From BOG-908 sp963692875 (GTDB lineage: Bacteria; Pseudomonadota; Alphaproteobacteria; Acetobacterales; Acetobacteraceae), in assembly GCA_965198755.1 (NCBI GenBank), contig OZ240673.1:1798001-1862000 (forward strand): 64,000 nt of DNA, in the 5' to 3' direction. Positions within the stretch are counted from its first letter, which is position 1; every line of letters starts with the position of its first letter. Positions 26,320-34,991 of this stretch are shown here, piece after piece. Under the pieces are notes generated by a model. The model saw nothing but the letters and a program-made list of their open reading frames with translations, did not search any database and had not been told where the DNA came from. A program made the translations under genes and the position numbers.

Positions 26320-27770
26320 TGACGATCCTGCCAACGATCCTAGTCGCCGACGACGACCGCTCGATCCGCACCGTGCTCACGCAGGCCCTGTGCCGCTCCG
26401 GCTACCAGGTGCGCGCCACCGGCTCGGCCGGCATGCTTTGGCGCTGGGTCGAGGAAGGCGAAGGCGACTTGGTGATCACCGACGTGGTGATGCCGGACGA
26501 CAACGGCCTGGAGCTGCTGCCCAGGATCAAGAGATGCCGCCCGGAGTTGCGGGTGATCGTGATGAGCGCGCAGTCCACGCTAATGACCGCGGTAAAGGCC
26601 GCGCAGCGCGGCGCCTTCGAGTACCTGCCCAAGCCGTTCGACCTGACCGAGCTGCTGGCCGTGGTCGGCCGCGCGCTGGCGGTGCCGACCCCGCCCGGCG
26701 AGGCCGGCGAGACTGAACCGCGCGATGCCGACGAGCGTCTGCCGCTGATCGGCCGCAGCCAGGCAATGCAGGAGATCTACCGCACCATCGCCCGGCTGAC
26801 GACCACCGACCTCACGGTGATGGTCAACGGCGAGAGCGGCACGGGCAAGGAGCTGGTCGCCCGCGCGCTGCACGATTACGGCAAGCGGCGCTCCGGCCCA
26901 TTCGTCGCGATCAACATGGCGGCGATCCCGCGCGAGCTGATCGAGAGCGAGCTGTTCGGCCACGAGCGCGGCAGCTTCACCGGCGCCCATAACCGCAGCC
27001 AGGGCCGCTTCGAGCAGGCCGCCGCCGGCACGTTGTTCCTCGACGAGATCGGCGACATGCCCCCCGAGGCGCAGACAAGGCTGCTGCGCGTGCTGCAGGA
27101 GGGCGAGTTCACCTCCGTCGGCGGCCGTCAGCCGATCCGCGCCAACGTGCGCATCGTGGCCGCCACCCATCGCGACCTGCGCCAGGCGATCCGCGCCGGG
27201 CAGTTCCGCGAGGACCTGTACTACCGCCTCAACGTGGTGCCGATCCGCCTGCCGCCGCTGCGCGAACGGGCCGAAGACGTGGCCGTGCTGGCGCGCCACT
27301 TTCTCGACCGCGCGCGCGAAGCCGGGCTGGGGGCCAAGGTGCTGGACCAGGGGGCGGTCGACGAGCTGCGCCGCTACCGCTGGCCCGGCAACGTGCGCGA
27401 GCTGGAGAACCTGATGCGGAGGCTCGCCGCACTGACCCCGCAGGAGGTGATCACTGCCGAGGTGGTGGCCGCCGAACTGTCCGAGCCGCCGTCCAGCGAG
27501 TCCGACGAGCAGCACGGCGCCCCGCGTGACCTGGGCCAGGCGGTCGAACGCCACATCCGCTCCATGCTGGCGGGCAGCAGCGACGGCATCCCCACACGCG
27601 ACGTCTACGACCAGGTGATCGCCGAGGTGGAGCGGCCGCTGATCCGGATGACGCTGGCGGCGACGCGGGGCAACCAGATCAGGGCGGCGGAGATGCTGGG
27701 GTTGAACCGGAACACGCTGCGCAAGAAGATCAAGGACCTAGAGATACCGGTGGTGCGGGGCGTCGGGTAA
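26319..27770 (+). CDS. ntrC: Nitrogen assimilation response regulator NtrC
   Basis: Sigma-54 activator of nitrogen-scavenging genes. The 483 residues comprise a receiver domain (phospho-acceptor D55 in VITDVVMPDD), a sigma-54 AAA+ domain with Walker A GESGTGKE (171-178), the sigma-54 contact loop GSFTGA (218-223) and LFLDEIGDMP, and a Fis-type helix-turn-helix (TRGNQIRAAEMLGLNRNTL). The contact loop has Ser in place of the common Ala. Start GTG 26319 chosen; TTG 26313 is also in frame. Both candidates lie in repeat-derived sequence. Confidence 0.96.
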   Translation: MTILPTILVADDDRSIRTVLTQALCRSGYQVRATGSAGMLWRWVEEGEGDLVITDVVMPDDNGLELLPRIKRCRPELRVIVMSAQSTLMTAVKAAQRGAFEYLPKPFDLTELLAVVGRALAVPTPPGEAGETEPRDADERLPLIGRSQAMQEIYRTIARLTTTDLTVMVNGESGTGKELVARALHDYGKRRSGPFVAINMAAIPRELIESELFGHERGSFTGAHNRSQGRFEQAAAGTLFLDEIGDMPPEAQTRLLRVLQEGEFTSVGGRQPIRANVRIVAATHRDLRQAIRAGQFREDLYYRLNVVPIRLPPLRERAEDVAVLARHFLDRAREAGLGAKVLDQGAVDELRRYRWPGNVRELENLMRRLAALTPQEVITAEVVAAELSEPPSSESDEQHGAPRDLGQAVERHIRSMLAGSSDGIPTRDVYDQVIAEVERPLIRMTLAATRGNQIRAAEMLGLNRNTLRKKIKDLEIPVVRGVG

Positions 27771-27777
27771 GACAGTA

Positions 27778-27830
27778 AGCAAGCGGTTCTTTTTTGAAAA
27801 AAAGAACCAAAAAACTTTTGTTCCTGGGGG
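27778..27830. repeat. Solo left arm of the paired-hairpin repeat, copy 17
   Basis: GTTC/GAAC stem and the AAAAAACTTTTGTTCC stretch, then no right arm before the lipoprotein gene. Confidence 0.85.
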
Positions 27831-27871
27831 CGTTGCCGTGCGGTAGCGTGGGGGCTCAGGAAAGGTTTGTC

Positions 27872-28171
27872 ATGCGGGTTGGCATCATCATTGCGGCGTT
27901 CTGCGTCGGCTGCGCGGTGCTGCCGAGCTACGAGCGCGACGCGTCGCTGCGGACGGCCGCCCTGCAGGACGCCTACCTGGTGGCACACGGCATGGCCGCC
28001 AGCTACGCCCAGAGCCCCAACGCCAACCCGGAGGTGGTGCTGCAACTGGCGCGGCTGGACCTGCGCGCGGCGGCCGCCATGCGTGACCACGACAGCGACG
28101 CGACCGAACAGGCCGTGGCTGCGCTGACGGCGTTCGCGGCCCGGCAGTCCGACGAGGGGCCGGTGCAGTGA
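27872..28171 (+). CDS. Small lipoprotein, unknown function
   Basis: A 99-residue protein from ATG 27872 (ribosome site AGGAAAGG). Signal MRVGIIIAAFCVGC with lipobox CVGC; the mature part is largely helical (SLRTAALQDAYLVAHGMAAS, PEVVLQLARLDLRAAAAMRD). No family recognised. Codon use looks native. Confidence 0.65.
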   Translation: MRVGIIIAAFCVGCAVLPSYERDASLRTAALQDAYLVAHGMAASYAQSPNANPEVVLQLARLDLRAAAAMRDHDSDATEQAVAALTAFAARQSDEGPVQ

Positions 28172-28286
28172 TGTCCATCATCCGCCCCTGAGACTGACGC
28201 ATGCAGGGCAAGCAACCTCTTCGTGGTATTTGGACCAGAGAGGATTTGTATCGGCTGCGAGAAACATCCGACCGATAACAGCAAAG

Positions 28287-28415
28287 GCAAGCGGTTCTTT
28301 TTTGAAAAAACGAACCAAAAAACTTTTGTTCCCTTGGGCGCGCGTTGCAGAAACCTCTGCGACAGCCGGACCAAAAGTTTTTTGCTGCTTTTTTCAAAAA
28401 AGCAGGGCTTGCTTT
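28287..28415. repeat. Paired-hairpin repeat, copy 18
   Basis: Left stem GTTC/GAAC with one mutated base, right stem CTGC/GCAG. It occupies the convergent gap 28172-28481 with nothing else recognised. Confidence 0.88.
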
Positions 28416-28481
28416 CTATGCCGGTCCCCGGGACACGTGGTCGCTCGTATTACAAACTAGCAGAGCGCCCCAGCGCGCAAC

Positions 28482-28778
28482 CTAGTCGCACTCGCACCCC
28501 GGCGTGGCGCCGTCTGCCTGCCGCGTGATGTGGTGGTCAATCCACTCCGACACCAGCGCGCGCGCCTCGCTCAGCCCCGCCTCCGGGTGGTGGATGCGGT
28601 ACAGCGTGGTGCAGCTCTGGAACGCCGCCATGTCGTCTGTGCCGGCGCGGCGCAATTCGCGGTAGGCGGTCACTACGGCGCGTTCGCACCTCCGTCCGAT
28701 CTCGGCCACACCCAACTCCAGTTGCGAATCACTCTTAGCTAACGCTAGGCTAACCCCATTGCCGTCCAGTCGCAACAA
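28482..28778 (-). CDS. Hypothetical protein, C-terminal part well supported
   Basis: Up to 98 residues from TTG 28778; a GTG further in (VAEIGRRCERAVVTAYRELR) is another possible start and no clear ribosome site decides. The protein is helical with several Cys (RRCERA, FQSCTTLYRIHHPEAG, GCECD) and ends in Asp. No family recognised. It is divergent from pyrE. Confidence 0.45.
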   Translation of the reverse strand: MLRLDGNGVSLALAKSDSQLELGVAEIGRRCERAVVTAYRELRRAGTDDMAAFQSCTTLYRIHHPEAGLSEARALVSEWIDHHITRQADGATPGCECD

Positions 28779-28867
28779 CCGAGCGAGGGTCAGGTTGCGG
28801 CACGACCTGCGCCGGGGCAGAACCGGCCTTTCAGGCCCGCCTTACCAGACGAAGAGGACGCGAGAAC

Positions 28868-29569
28868 ATGGCCGCCGGTGTGGTGACGGACTGGGACAGG
28901 GACGCGGCGCTGACCACCGCGCGAATCCTGCTGGAGATCGGCGCGCTCAACTTCCGCCCCGACGAGCCCTACACGCTGACCTCCGGCTGGAAGTCGCCCG
29001 TCTACATCGACTGCCGCAAAATCATCTACTTCCCCCGTGCCCGCGCCCGCATCTGCGAGTTGGGCGTGGAGAAGCTGAACCGCCACGTCGGCTACGAGCA
29101 GATCGAGGTGGTGGCCGGTGGCGAGACGGCCGGCATCCCGTTCGCCGCCTGGATCGCGGACCGGCTGCAGACGCCGATGGCCTACGTTCGCAAGCAGCCG
29201 AAAGGCTTCGGCAAGAACGCGCTGATCGAGGGCGACGTGCCGGACGGCCGCCGCACCCTGCTGGTCGAGGACCTGACCACCGACGGCCGCTCGAAGATCA
29301 AGTTCACCCAGGCGCTGCGAGACGCCGGTGCGATCGTCAACCACGCCTTCGTGGTGTTCTACTACGGCGTGTTCCCCGGCAGTCTGGAGAAGCTGGCGCA
29401 GATGGACATCCAGCTGCACCACCTCTGTACCTGGTGGGATGTGCTGGAAGCATGCCGGGACCGGCCATACTTTCCCGAGCACCATCTGGCCGAGGTGCGG
29501 CGGTTTCTGGAGAACCCGGTTGCCTGGTCGAAGGCGCATGGAGCGGACGTCGAGTCGGCGCAGAAGTAA
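28868..29569 (+). CDS. pyrE: Orotate phosphoribosyltransferase
   Basis: Converts orotate and PRPP to OMP in pyrimidine synthesis. The 233 residues include the substrate region YTLTSGWKSPVYIDCRK, the flexible-loop Lys in YVRKQPKGFGKN, and the PRPP motif LLVEDLTTDGRSK. The length and the C-terminal extension (HHLCTWWDVLEACRD) match the alphaproteobacterial long form. Stop at 29567-29569 runs directly into the repeat. Confidence 0.94.
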   Translation: MAAGVVTDWDRDAALTTARILLEIGALNFRPDEPYTLTSGWKSPVYIDCRKIIYFPRARARICELGVEKLNRHVGYEQIEVVAGGETAGIPFAAWIADRLQTPMAYVRKQPKGFGKNALIEGDVPDGRRTLLVEDLTTDGRSKIKFTQALRDAGAIVNHAFVVFYYGVFPGSLEKLAQMDIQLHHLCTWWDVLEACRDRPYFPEHHLAEVRRFLENPVAWSKAHGADVESAQK

Positions 29570-29704
29570 GCAAGCGGTTCTTTTTTGAAAAAAAGAACCA
29601 AAAAACTTTTGTTCTCTGGGCCGAGCCGTTCCTGCAGAGTCCGCGACAGCCGTAATAAAAGCTTTTTGCTTCTTTTTCTCGAAAAAGAAGGCCTTTCTTC
29701 TTCG
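29570..29704. repeat. Paired-hairpin repeat, copy 19
   Basis: Left stem GTTC/GAAC, right stem CTTC/GAAG; starts right after the pyrE stop. Confidence 0.9.
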
Positions 29705-29778
29705 CTGGAAAAACACGGCATACTCGCATATTAACACCGTTTAGGGGCCTCACCCTAACACCAAGGAGCGCAAGTCCG

Positions 29779-31254
29779 ATGCCAGCCGAGCACGTGGACG
29801 TCCTGATCATCGGCGCCGGCCTGTCCGGCATCGGCGCCGGCTGCCACCTGAAGATGCAATGCCCGAAGAAGACATACGTGGTGCTCGAAGGCCGCGCCAC
29901 GCTGGGCGGCACCTGGGACCTGTTCCGCTACCCCGGCATCCGCTCGGACTCCGATATGCACACCCTGGGCTACGTCTTCCGCCCCTGGACGGAGGCGCGC
30001 GCCATCGCCGACGGCCCGGCCATCCTGAACTACATCAAGGAGACCGCGGCCGAGTACGGCGTGGACCAGCACATCCGCTACAGCCACCGGGTGGTCCGCG
30101 CCGACTGGTCCACCGAGGACGCGCTGTGGACCGTGCACGCCGAGCGCGGCCCTGACCGCGAGGCGGTGGTGTTCACCTGCGGCTTCCTGTTCACCTGCGG
30201 CGGCTACTACAACTACGCCGAGGGCTACACGCCCGACTTCGCCGGTCGCGAGGACTTCCGCGGTCAGGTCATCCACCCGCAATTCTGGCCGGAGGACGCC
30301 GACGTCGCCGGCAAACGCGTGGTGGTAATCGGCAGTGGTGCGACCGCGGTGACGCTGGTGCCGGCGCTGGCCAAGACCGCGGCCCACGTGACCATGTTGC
30401 AGCGCTCGCCGAGTTACGTTGCGTCGCGCCCTGGCGAAGATGCGCTTGCCAACTGGCTACGCCGCAAGCTGCCGGCCAAGCTCGCCTACAGCATCACCCG
30501 GTGGCGCAACGTCGGGCTGTCGCTGTTCCTCTACCGGACGGCACGGCGCAACCCGGCCGGCTTCAAGAAGCGGCTGATCGATCTGGTCAGTGCCGAGCTC
30601 GGCCCGGATTACGACGTGGCCACACATTTCACCCCGAAATACAACCCGTGGGACCAGCGGCTCTGCCTGGTGCCCGACTCGGACCTGTTCCGCTCCATAC
30701 GCGACGGCAAGGCGTCGGTGGTGACAGACACCATCGAGCGTTTCACCGCGGGCGGCATTGCGCTCAGCTCCGGCCAGGCGCTCGAGGCCGACATCATCGT
30801 GACGGCAACGGGCCTGAAGATGCAGATTCTCAGCGGCATGTCGGTGAGCGTGGACGGCGTGCGCGTCGATTTCAGCAAAACGATGAACTACAAGGGGATG
30901 ATGTATTCAAACGTGCCGAACATGGCCACCGCGTTCGGCTACACCAACGCGTCCTGGACCCTGAAGGCCGACCTCACCTGCTCCTACGTGTGCCGCATGC
31001 TGAACTACATGGACCAGCGCGGCTACGTCGAAGCGATGCCCAAGCGTGACGAGCGCGTGACGGACGCGCCGTTCCTGGATTTCAGCTCGGGCTACGTGCA
31101 GCGCGCGCTGGCCGAGCTGCCGCGGCAGGGCACCACGAAGCCTTGGAAGCTGAACCAGAACTACGCGCTGGACGTGCTGGCGCTGCGATTCGGCAAGCTG
31201 GATGACGGGACGATGGTGTTTACGCGGCGAGCGCAGAAGGCGAGGGCAGCGTGA
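29779..31254 (+). CDS. Flavin monooxygenase, Baeyer-Villiger type
   Basis: A 491-residue FAD/NADPH monooxygenase. FAD-binding GAGLSGIGA (12-20) and NADPH-binding VIGSGATAVTL flank FRGQVIHPQFWP, which fits the type I Baeyer-Villiger fingerprint FxGxxxHxxxW followed by Pro. Such enzymes insert oxygen next to ketones or oxidise heteroatoms. Substrate unknown. The following genes are for branched-chain acyl-CoA breakdown but are separated from it by a repeat, so a shared pathway is only a possibility. Confidence 0.88.
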   Translation: MPAEHVDVLIIGAGLSGIGAGCHLKMQCPKKTYVVLEGRATLGGTWDLFRYPGIRSDSDMHTLGYVFRPWTEARAIADGPAILNYIKETAAEYGVDQHIRYSHRVVRADWSTEDALWTVHAERGPDREAVVFTCGFLFTCGGYYNYAEGYTPDFAGREDFRGQVIHPQFWPEDADVAGKRVVVIGSGATAVTLVPALAKTAAHVTMLQRSPSYVASRPGEDALANWLRRKLPAKLAYSITRWRNVGLSLFLYRTARRNPAGFKKRLIDLVSAELGPDYDVATHFTPKYNPWDQRLCLVPDSDLFRSIRDGKASVVTDTIERFTAGGIALSSGQALEADIIVTATGLKMQILSGMSVSVDGVRVDFSKTMNYKGMMYSNVPNMATAFGYTNASWTLKADLTCSYVCRMLNYMDQRGYVEAMPKRDERVTDAPFLDFSSGYVQRALAELPRQGTTKPWKLNQNYALDVLALRFGKLDDGTMVFTRRAQKARAA

Positions 31255-31257
31255 GGA

Positions 31258-31392
31258 AGAAAGCAGTTCTTTTTTGAAAAAAAGAACCAAAAAACTTTTG
31301 TCCCCTTGGGTACATGCTGAAGGAACCTCCGCGACAGCCTGACCAAAAGTCTTTTGCTTCCTTTCTTCAGAAAAGAAGGCCTTGCTTTCTTC
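31258..31392. repeat. Paired-hairpin repeat, copy 20
   Basis: Left stem GTTC/GAAC, right stem CTTC/GAAG. Between the monooxygenase and acyl-CoA dehydrogenase genes. Confidence 0.9.
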
Positions 31393-31505
31393 ACACCGTC
31401 TCCAGGTGCAGACACTCACGCACCGCCTGCACCACCACCGACCCCGTGCGCCGCAGGTGCGCCCGCTCACCAGGATTCGCGGTCGTTGAACGGAGGAACG
31501 TCCCA

Positions 31506-32672
31506 ATGGACAGCCTGTCGCCGCTCGCGCCCACCGCGCCGTTCACCCTCGGCGAGGAACAGCACGCCATCGTGGCCATGGCGCGCGGCTTCGCCGAGGA
31601 ACAGCTCGCACCCCACGCCCTGGCCTGGGACGAGGCGAAGCACTTCCCCGTGGACGTCATCCGGCAGGTGGCCCCGCTCGGCATGGCCGGCATCTACGTG
31701 GCCGAGGAACACGGCGGTTCCGGCCTCGGCCGGCTGGACGCGGCGCTGATCTTCGAGGCGCTCGCCACCGGCTGCCCGTCCATCGCCGCCTACATCAGCA
31801 TCCACAACATGGTCACCTGGATGGTGGACCGCTTCGCTGCTGCCGAGCAGCGCGCCGCCTGGGTCCCGCGCCTGTGCAGCATGCAGCTGCTCGGCGCTTA
31901 CTGCCTGACCGAACCCGGCTCCGGCTCGGACGCCGTGGCTCTCTCCACCCGCGCCCGCCAGGACGGTGGCGACTACGTGCTCGACGGTGTGAAGCAGTTC
32001 ATCTCCGGCGCCGGTGCGGCCGACCTCTACGTGGTCATGGCGCGCACCGGCGGACCGGGGGCGGCCGGCGTCTCCGCCTTTCTGGTCGAGCGGGCCACGC
32101 CCGGCCTCAGCTTCGGCGCCAACGAGCGCAAGATGGGCTGGAACGCGCAGCCGACCCGCCAGGTGATCCTCGACGGCGTGCGGGTGCCGGCCGCGCACCG
32201 GCTCGGCGAGGAGGGTACCGGCTTCAAGATGGCGATGGCCGGGCTGGACGGCGGCCGGCTTAACATCGCGGCCTGCTCGCTGGGCGGCGCACAGAGCGCG
32301 CTGGAAAAGTCGCTCGCCTACATGGCCGAGCGCCGGGCCTTTGGCCAGAAGCTCACCGAGTTCCAGGCGCTGCAGTTCCGCCTGGCGGACATGTCCATTG
32401 AACTGGAAGCCGCCCGCTCCATCCTCTGGCGCGCGGCCGCCGCACTGGACGCGCGCGCGCCCAACGCCACCATGCTGTGCGCCAGTGCAAAGCGTTTCGT
32501 GACCGACGCCGGCTTCAACGTTGCAAACCAAGCGCTGCAACTGCATGGCGGCTACGGGTACCTCGCTGATTATGGGGTGGAGAAGATCGTGCGCGATCTG
32601 CGAGTGCACCAGATACTGGAGGGCACCAACGAGATCATGCGGGTGATCGTGGCGCGGGGGCTGTTGAAGTGA
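31506..32672 (+). CDS. Acyl-CoA dehydrogenase, probably isobutyryl-CoA dehydrogenase
   Basis: A 388-residue FAD enzyme that introduces a 2,3 double bond in an acyl-CoA. FAD and substrate motifs: AYCLTEPGSGSDAVAL, FGQKLTEFQALQFRLADM, and LHGGYGYLADYGVEKIVRDL...ILEGTNEIMRVI, where the catalytic Glu lies. Closest in character to isobutyryl-CoA dehydrogenase of valine breakdown. The next gene encodes the valine-pathway hydrolase, which supports the assignment. Start ATG 31506 follows CGGAGGAACG. Confidence 0.9.
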   Translation: MDSLSPLAPTAPFTLGEEQHAIVAMARGFAEEQLAPHALAWDEAKHFPVDVIRQVAPLGMAGIYVAEEHGGSGLGRLDAALIFEALATGCPSIAAYISIHNMVTWMVDRFAAAEQRAAWVPRLCSMQLLGAYCLTEPGSGSDAVALSTRARQDGGDYVLDGVKQFISGAGAADLYVVMARTGGPGAAGVSAFLVERATPGLSFGANERKMGWNAQPTRQVILDGVRVPAAHRLGEEGTGFKMAMAGLDGGRLNIAACSLGGAQSALEKSLAYMAERRAFGQKLTEFQALQFRLADMSIELEAARSILWRAAAALDARAPNATMLCASAKRFVTDAGFNVANQALQLHGGYGYLADYGVEKIVRDLRVHQILEGTNEIMRVIVARGLLK

Positions 32673-32673
32673 G

Positions 32674-32805
32674 GCAAGCAAGCGGTTCTTTTTTGAAAAA
32701 AGAACCAAAAAACTTTTGTCTCTTGGGTAGCCGATTCCGGAAACTCCGCGACAGCCGGACCAAAAGCTTTTTGCTTCTTTTTCTCGAAAAAGAAGCGCTT
32801 GCTTT
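32674..32805. repeat. Paired-hairpin repeat, copy 21
   Basis: Left stem GTTC/GAAC, right stem CTTC/GAAG; separates two genes of one catabolic pathway. Confidence 0.9.
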
Positions 32806-32828
32806 TTGCAACGTTCAAACGAGGACAG

Positions 32829-33842
32829 ATGCCCGACATAGACGTACGCGTCCAAGGCCACGCAGGCCGCATCACTCTCGCCCGCCCGCAGGCGCTGAAC
32901 GCACTGAACCTGGCGATGGTGCAAACGATACGCGCCGCGTTGCAGGAATGGGCGATCGATCCTGCGGTCAGCCTGGTCATCCTCGACGGCGCCGGCGACC
33001 GCGCGCTCTGCGCCGGCGGCGACATCCGGGTCATGTACGAAGCCGCGCGACGCGGTGACACTGCCACCATCAGCGCGTTCTTCACCGCGGAATACGCGAT
33101 GAACCTGCAAGTCGCGCGCTTCCCGAAACCCTACGTGGCGCTGATGGAACGCGTGGTGATGGGCGGCGGCGTCGGCATCGCCGCGCACGGCTCGGTGCGC
33201 GTGGTCACCGAACGCAGCGTGCTGGCGATGCCTGAGACGGCAATCGGCTTCTTCCCCGACGTCGGCGCCACCTGGCTGCTCAGCCGCAAGCTGCCGATGG
33301 GGCTGCACCTTGGGCTGACCGGCACGCGCATCGGCGCCGGCGACGCGATCCTGGCCGGGTTGGCGGATTTCTACGTGCCTTCGGACCGGCTTGCCGGTCT
33401 GGCCGAGGCGCTGTGCACGTGCACGACCGCTGCGGAGGTGACCGCCCGCGTGGAGGCCCAGGCCGAAGCGCCGCCGCCGGCCGAGGTGTGTGCCGACCGC
33501 GCCTGGATGGACGAGTGCTACCGCCACCCGACGATGGAGCTGATCGAGGCTGCCTTGCGTGCCCAAGACCACCCCTTAGCCCAGGGTGCGGCCGCCGATA
33601 TCGCGACCAAGTCACCGAGTTCGCTGAAGGTCACCCTGCGCGCGTTGCGCGAGGCCGAAGCGATGGACAGCCTGGACCAGGCGCTGGCGCAGGAACTGAG
33701 GCTGGCGCTGAGCACCACGGCGCAGCACGACTTCACCGAGGGTGTGCGCGCCGTTCTGGTGGACAAGGACCGCAACGCGGCGTGGCGGCCGGCGAGCCTG
33801 GCGGAGGTGACGCCGGAGATGGTGGACGGTTATTTTGCTTGA
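32829..33842 (+). CDS. 3-Hydroxyisobutyryl-CoA hydrolase (crotonase fold)
   Basis: A 337-residue crotonase-superfamily hydrolase that frees 3-hydroxyisobutyrate from CoA in valine catabolism. The long form with AGGDIRVMYEAARRGD, the oxyanion motif MGGGVGIAAHGSVRVVTE, and MPETAIGFFPDVGATWLLSR is diagnostic for this family against simple enoyl-CoA hydratases. ATG 32829 follows GAGGACAG. Stop touches the next repeat. Confidence 0.92.
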   Translation: MPDIDVRVQGHAGRITLARPQALNALNLAMVQTIRAALQEWAIDPAVSLVILDGAGDRALCAGGDIRVMYEAARRGDTATISAFFTAEYAMNLQVARFPKPYVALMERVVMGGGVGIAAHGSVRVVTERSVLAMPETAIGFFPDVGATWLLSRKLPMGLHLGLTGTRIGAGDAILAGLADFYVPSDRLAGLAEALCTCTTAAEVTARVEAQAEAPPPAEVCADRAWMDECYRHPTMELIEAALRAQDHPLAQGAAADIATKSPSSLKVTLRALREAEAMDSLDQALAQELRLALSTTAQHDFTEGVRAVLVDKDRNAAWRPASLAEVTPEMVDGYFA

Positions 33843-33843
33843 A

Positions 33844-33985
33844 AGCAAGCAAGCAGTTCTTTTTTGAAAAAAAGAACCAAAAAACTTTTGGTCCTTGGAT
33901 ACACGCCGGCGGAAAGGTCCGCGACAGCCGAGACAAAAGCTTTTTGCTTCTTTTTCTCGAAAAAGAAGGCCTTCCTTCCTTCCTC
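33844..33985. repeat. Paired-hairpin repeat, copy 22
   Basis: Left stem GTTC/GAAC, right stem CTTC/GAAG. Confidence 0.9.
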
Positions 33986-33997
33986 GGAGCCGCCCCG

Positions 33998-34798
33998 ATG
34001 TTCACCACCAGCACCGACTCCCGCGGCGTCGCCACTCTCACGCTGACCAACCCGCAGCGCCACAACGCCTTCGACGACGCGCTGATCGCCAGCCTGACCG
34101 AAGCCCTCGCCGCCCTCGGCCGCAACGACCAAGTACGCGTCGTGGTCCTAGCCAGCACCGGCCGCAGCTTTTCCGCCGGCGCGGACCTCGGCTGGATGGC
34201 GCGCATGTCCGCCTACAGCGAGGCCGAGAACATTGCCGACGCCGCAGCACTTGCCGGGCTGATGCGCACGCTGGACCGGCTGGGCAAGCCCACCCTCGCC
34301 GTCGTGCAAGGCGCTGCCTATGGCGGCGGCGTGGGCCTGGTGGCGTGCTGCGACGTGGCGGTGGCCAGCGAGGCGGCGCGCTTCTGCCTGAGCGAGGTCA
34401 AGCTCGGCCTGATCCCGGCCGCCATCAGCCCGTTCGTGATAAACGCCATCGGCGCACGCCAGGCGCGCCGCTACTTCACCACCGCGGAGGTGTTCACCGC
34501 GTCCCGCGCGCGCGAGATCGGGCTGGTGCATGAGGTGGTGCCGGCGGCCGAGCTGGATGCGGCCTGCGCGGCGGTGGTTGACGCGATGCTGCTGGGTGCG
34601 CCGCACGCTCAGGCGGCGGCGAAGTCGCTGGTGTTCCTGTGCGAGGGCCGGGCGGTGGACGATGCGCTGTCGGCAGAGACGGGGCGCCGCATCGCTGCGG
34701 CACGGGTGAGCGCGCAGGGACGCGAGGGGGTGAGTGCGTTCCTGGAGCGGCGGCAGCCGGACTGGGTGCTGTCGCCGACGCAAGGTGCGTCCGCGTGA
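33998..34798 (+). CDS. Enoyl-CoA hydratase/isomerase, possibly methylglutaconyl-CoA hydratase
   Basis: A 266-residue crotonase-fold enzyme. Motifs: RSFSAGADLGWM (first oxyanion element), GAAYGGGVGLVACCDVAVAS (second) and CLSEVKLGLIPAAISPFV (catalytic Glu region). The SAGADLGWMARM and LGLIPAAISPFVINAIG segments are typical of the methylglutaconyl-CoA hydratases of leucine breakdown. Start ATG 33998. Together with the two preceding genes it suggests a branched-chain acyl-CoA catabolic set. Confidence 0.85.
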   Translation: MFTTSTDSRGVATLTLTNPQRHNAFDDALIASLTEALAALGRNDQVRVVVLASTGRSFSAGADLGWMARMSAYSEAENIADAAALAGLMRTLDRLGKPTLAVVQGAAYGGGVGLVACCDVAVASEAARFCLSEVKLGLIPAAISPFVINAIGARQARRYFTTAEVFTASRAREIGLVHEVVPAAELDAACAAVVDAMLLGAPHAQAAAKSLVFLCEGRAVDDALSAETGRRIAAARVSAQGREGVSAFLERRQPDWVLSPTQGASA

Positions 34799-34814
34799 AC
34801 GACTGCTGTCCGCA

Positions 34815-34973
34815 GGCAAGAAAGCAAGCGCTTCTTTTTCGAGAAAAAGAAGCAAAAAGCTTTTACGTCGGCTGTCGCGGACGGCTGAAACGGCACGTTT
34901 CATTCTGGTACATCCGACAGGGACAAAAGTTTTTTGGTTCTTTTTTTCAAAAAAGAACCGCTTGCTTGCTTGC
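34815..34973. repeat. Paired-hairpin repeat, copy 23
   Basis: Left stem CTTC/GAAG, right stem GTTC/GAAC; opposite polarity to copies 19-22. Confidence 0.9.
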
Positions 34974-34991
34974 CGCCCAGGCGCCACGCAT

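Noticed and set aside
31467..33572. 701-residue minus-strand frame over the acyl-CoA dehydrogenase and hydrolase genes
   Set aside because: It runs through a repeat copy and both sense genes are well conserved.
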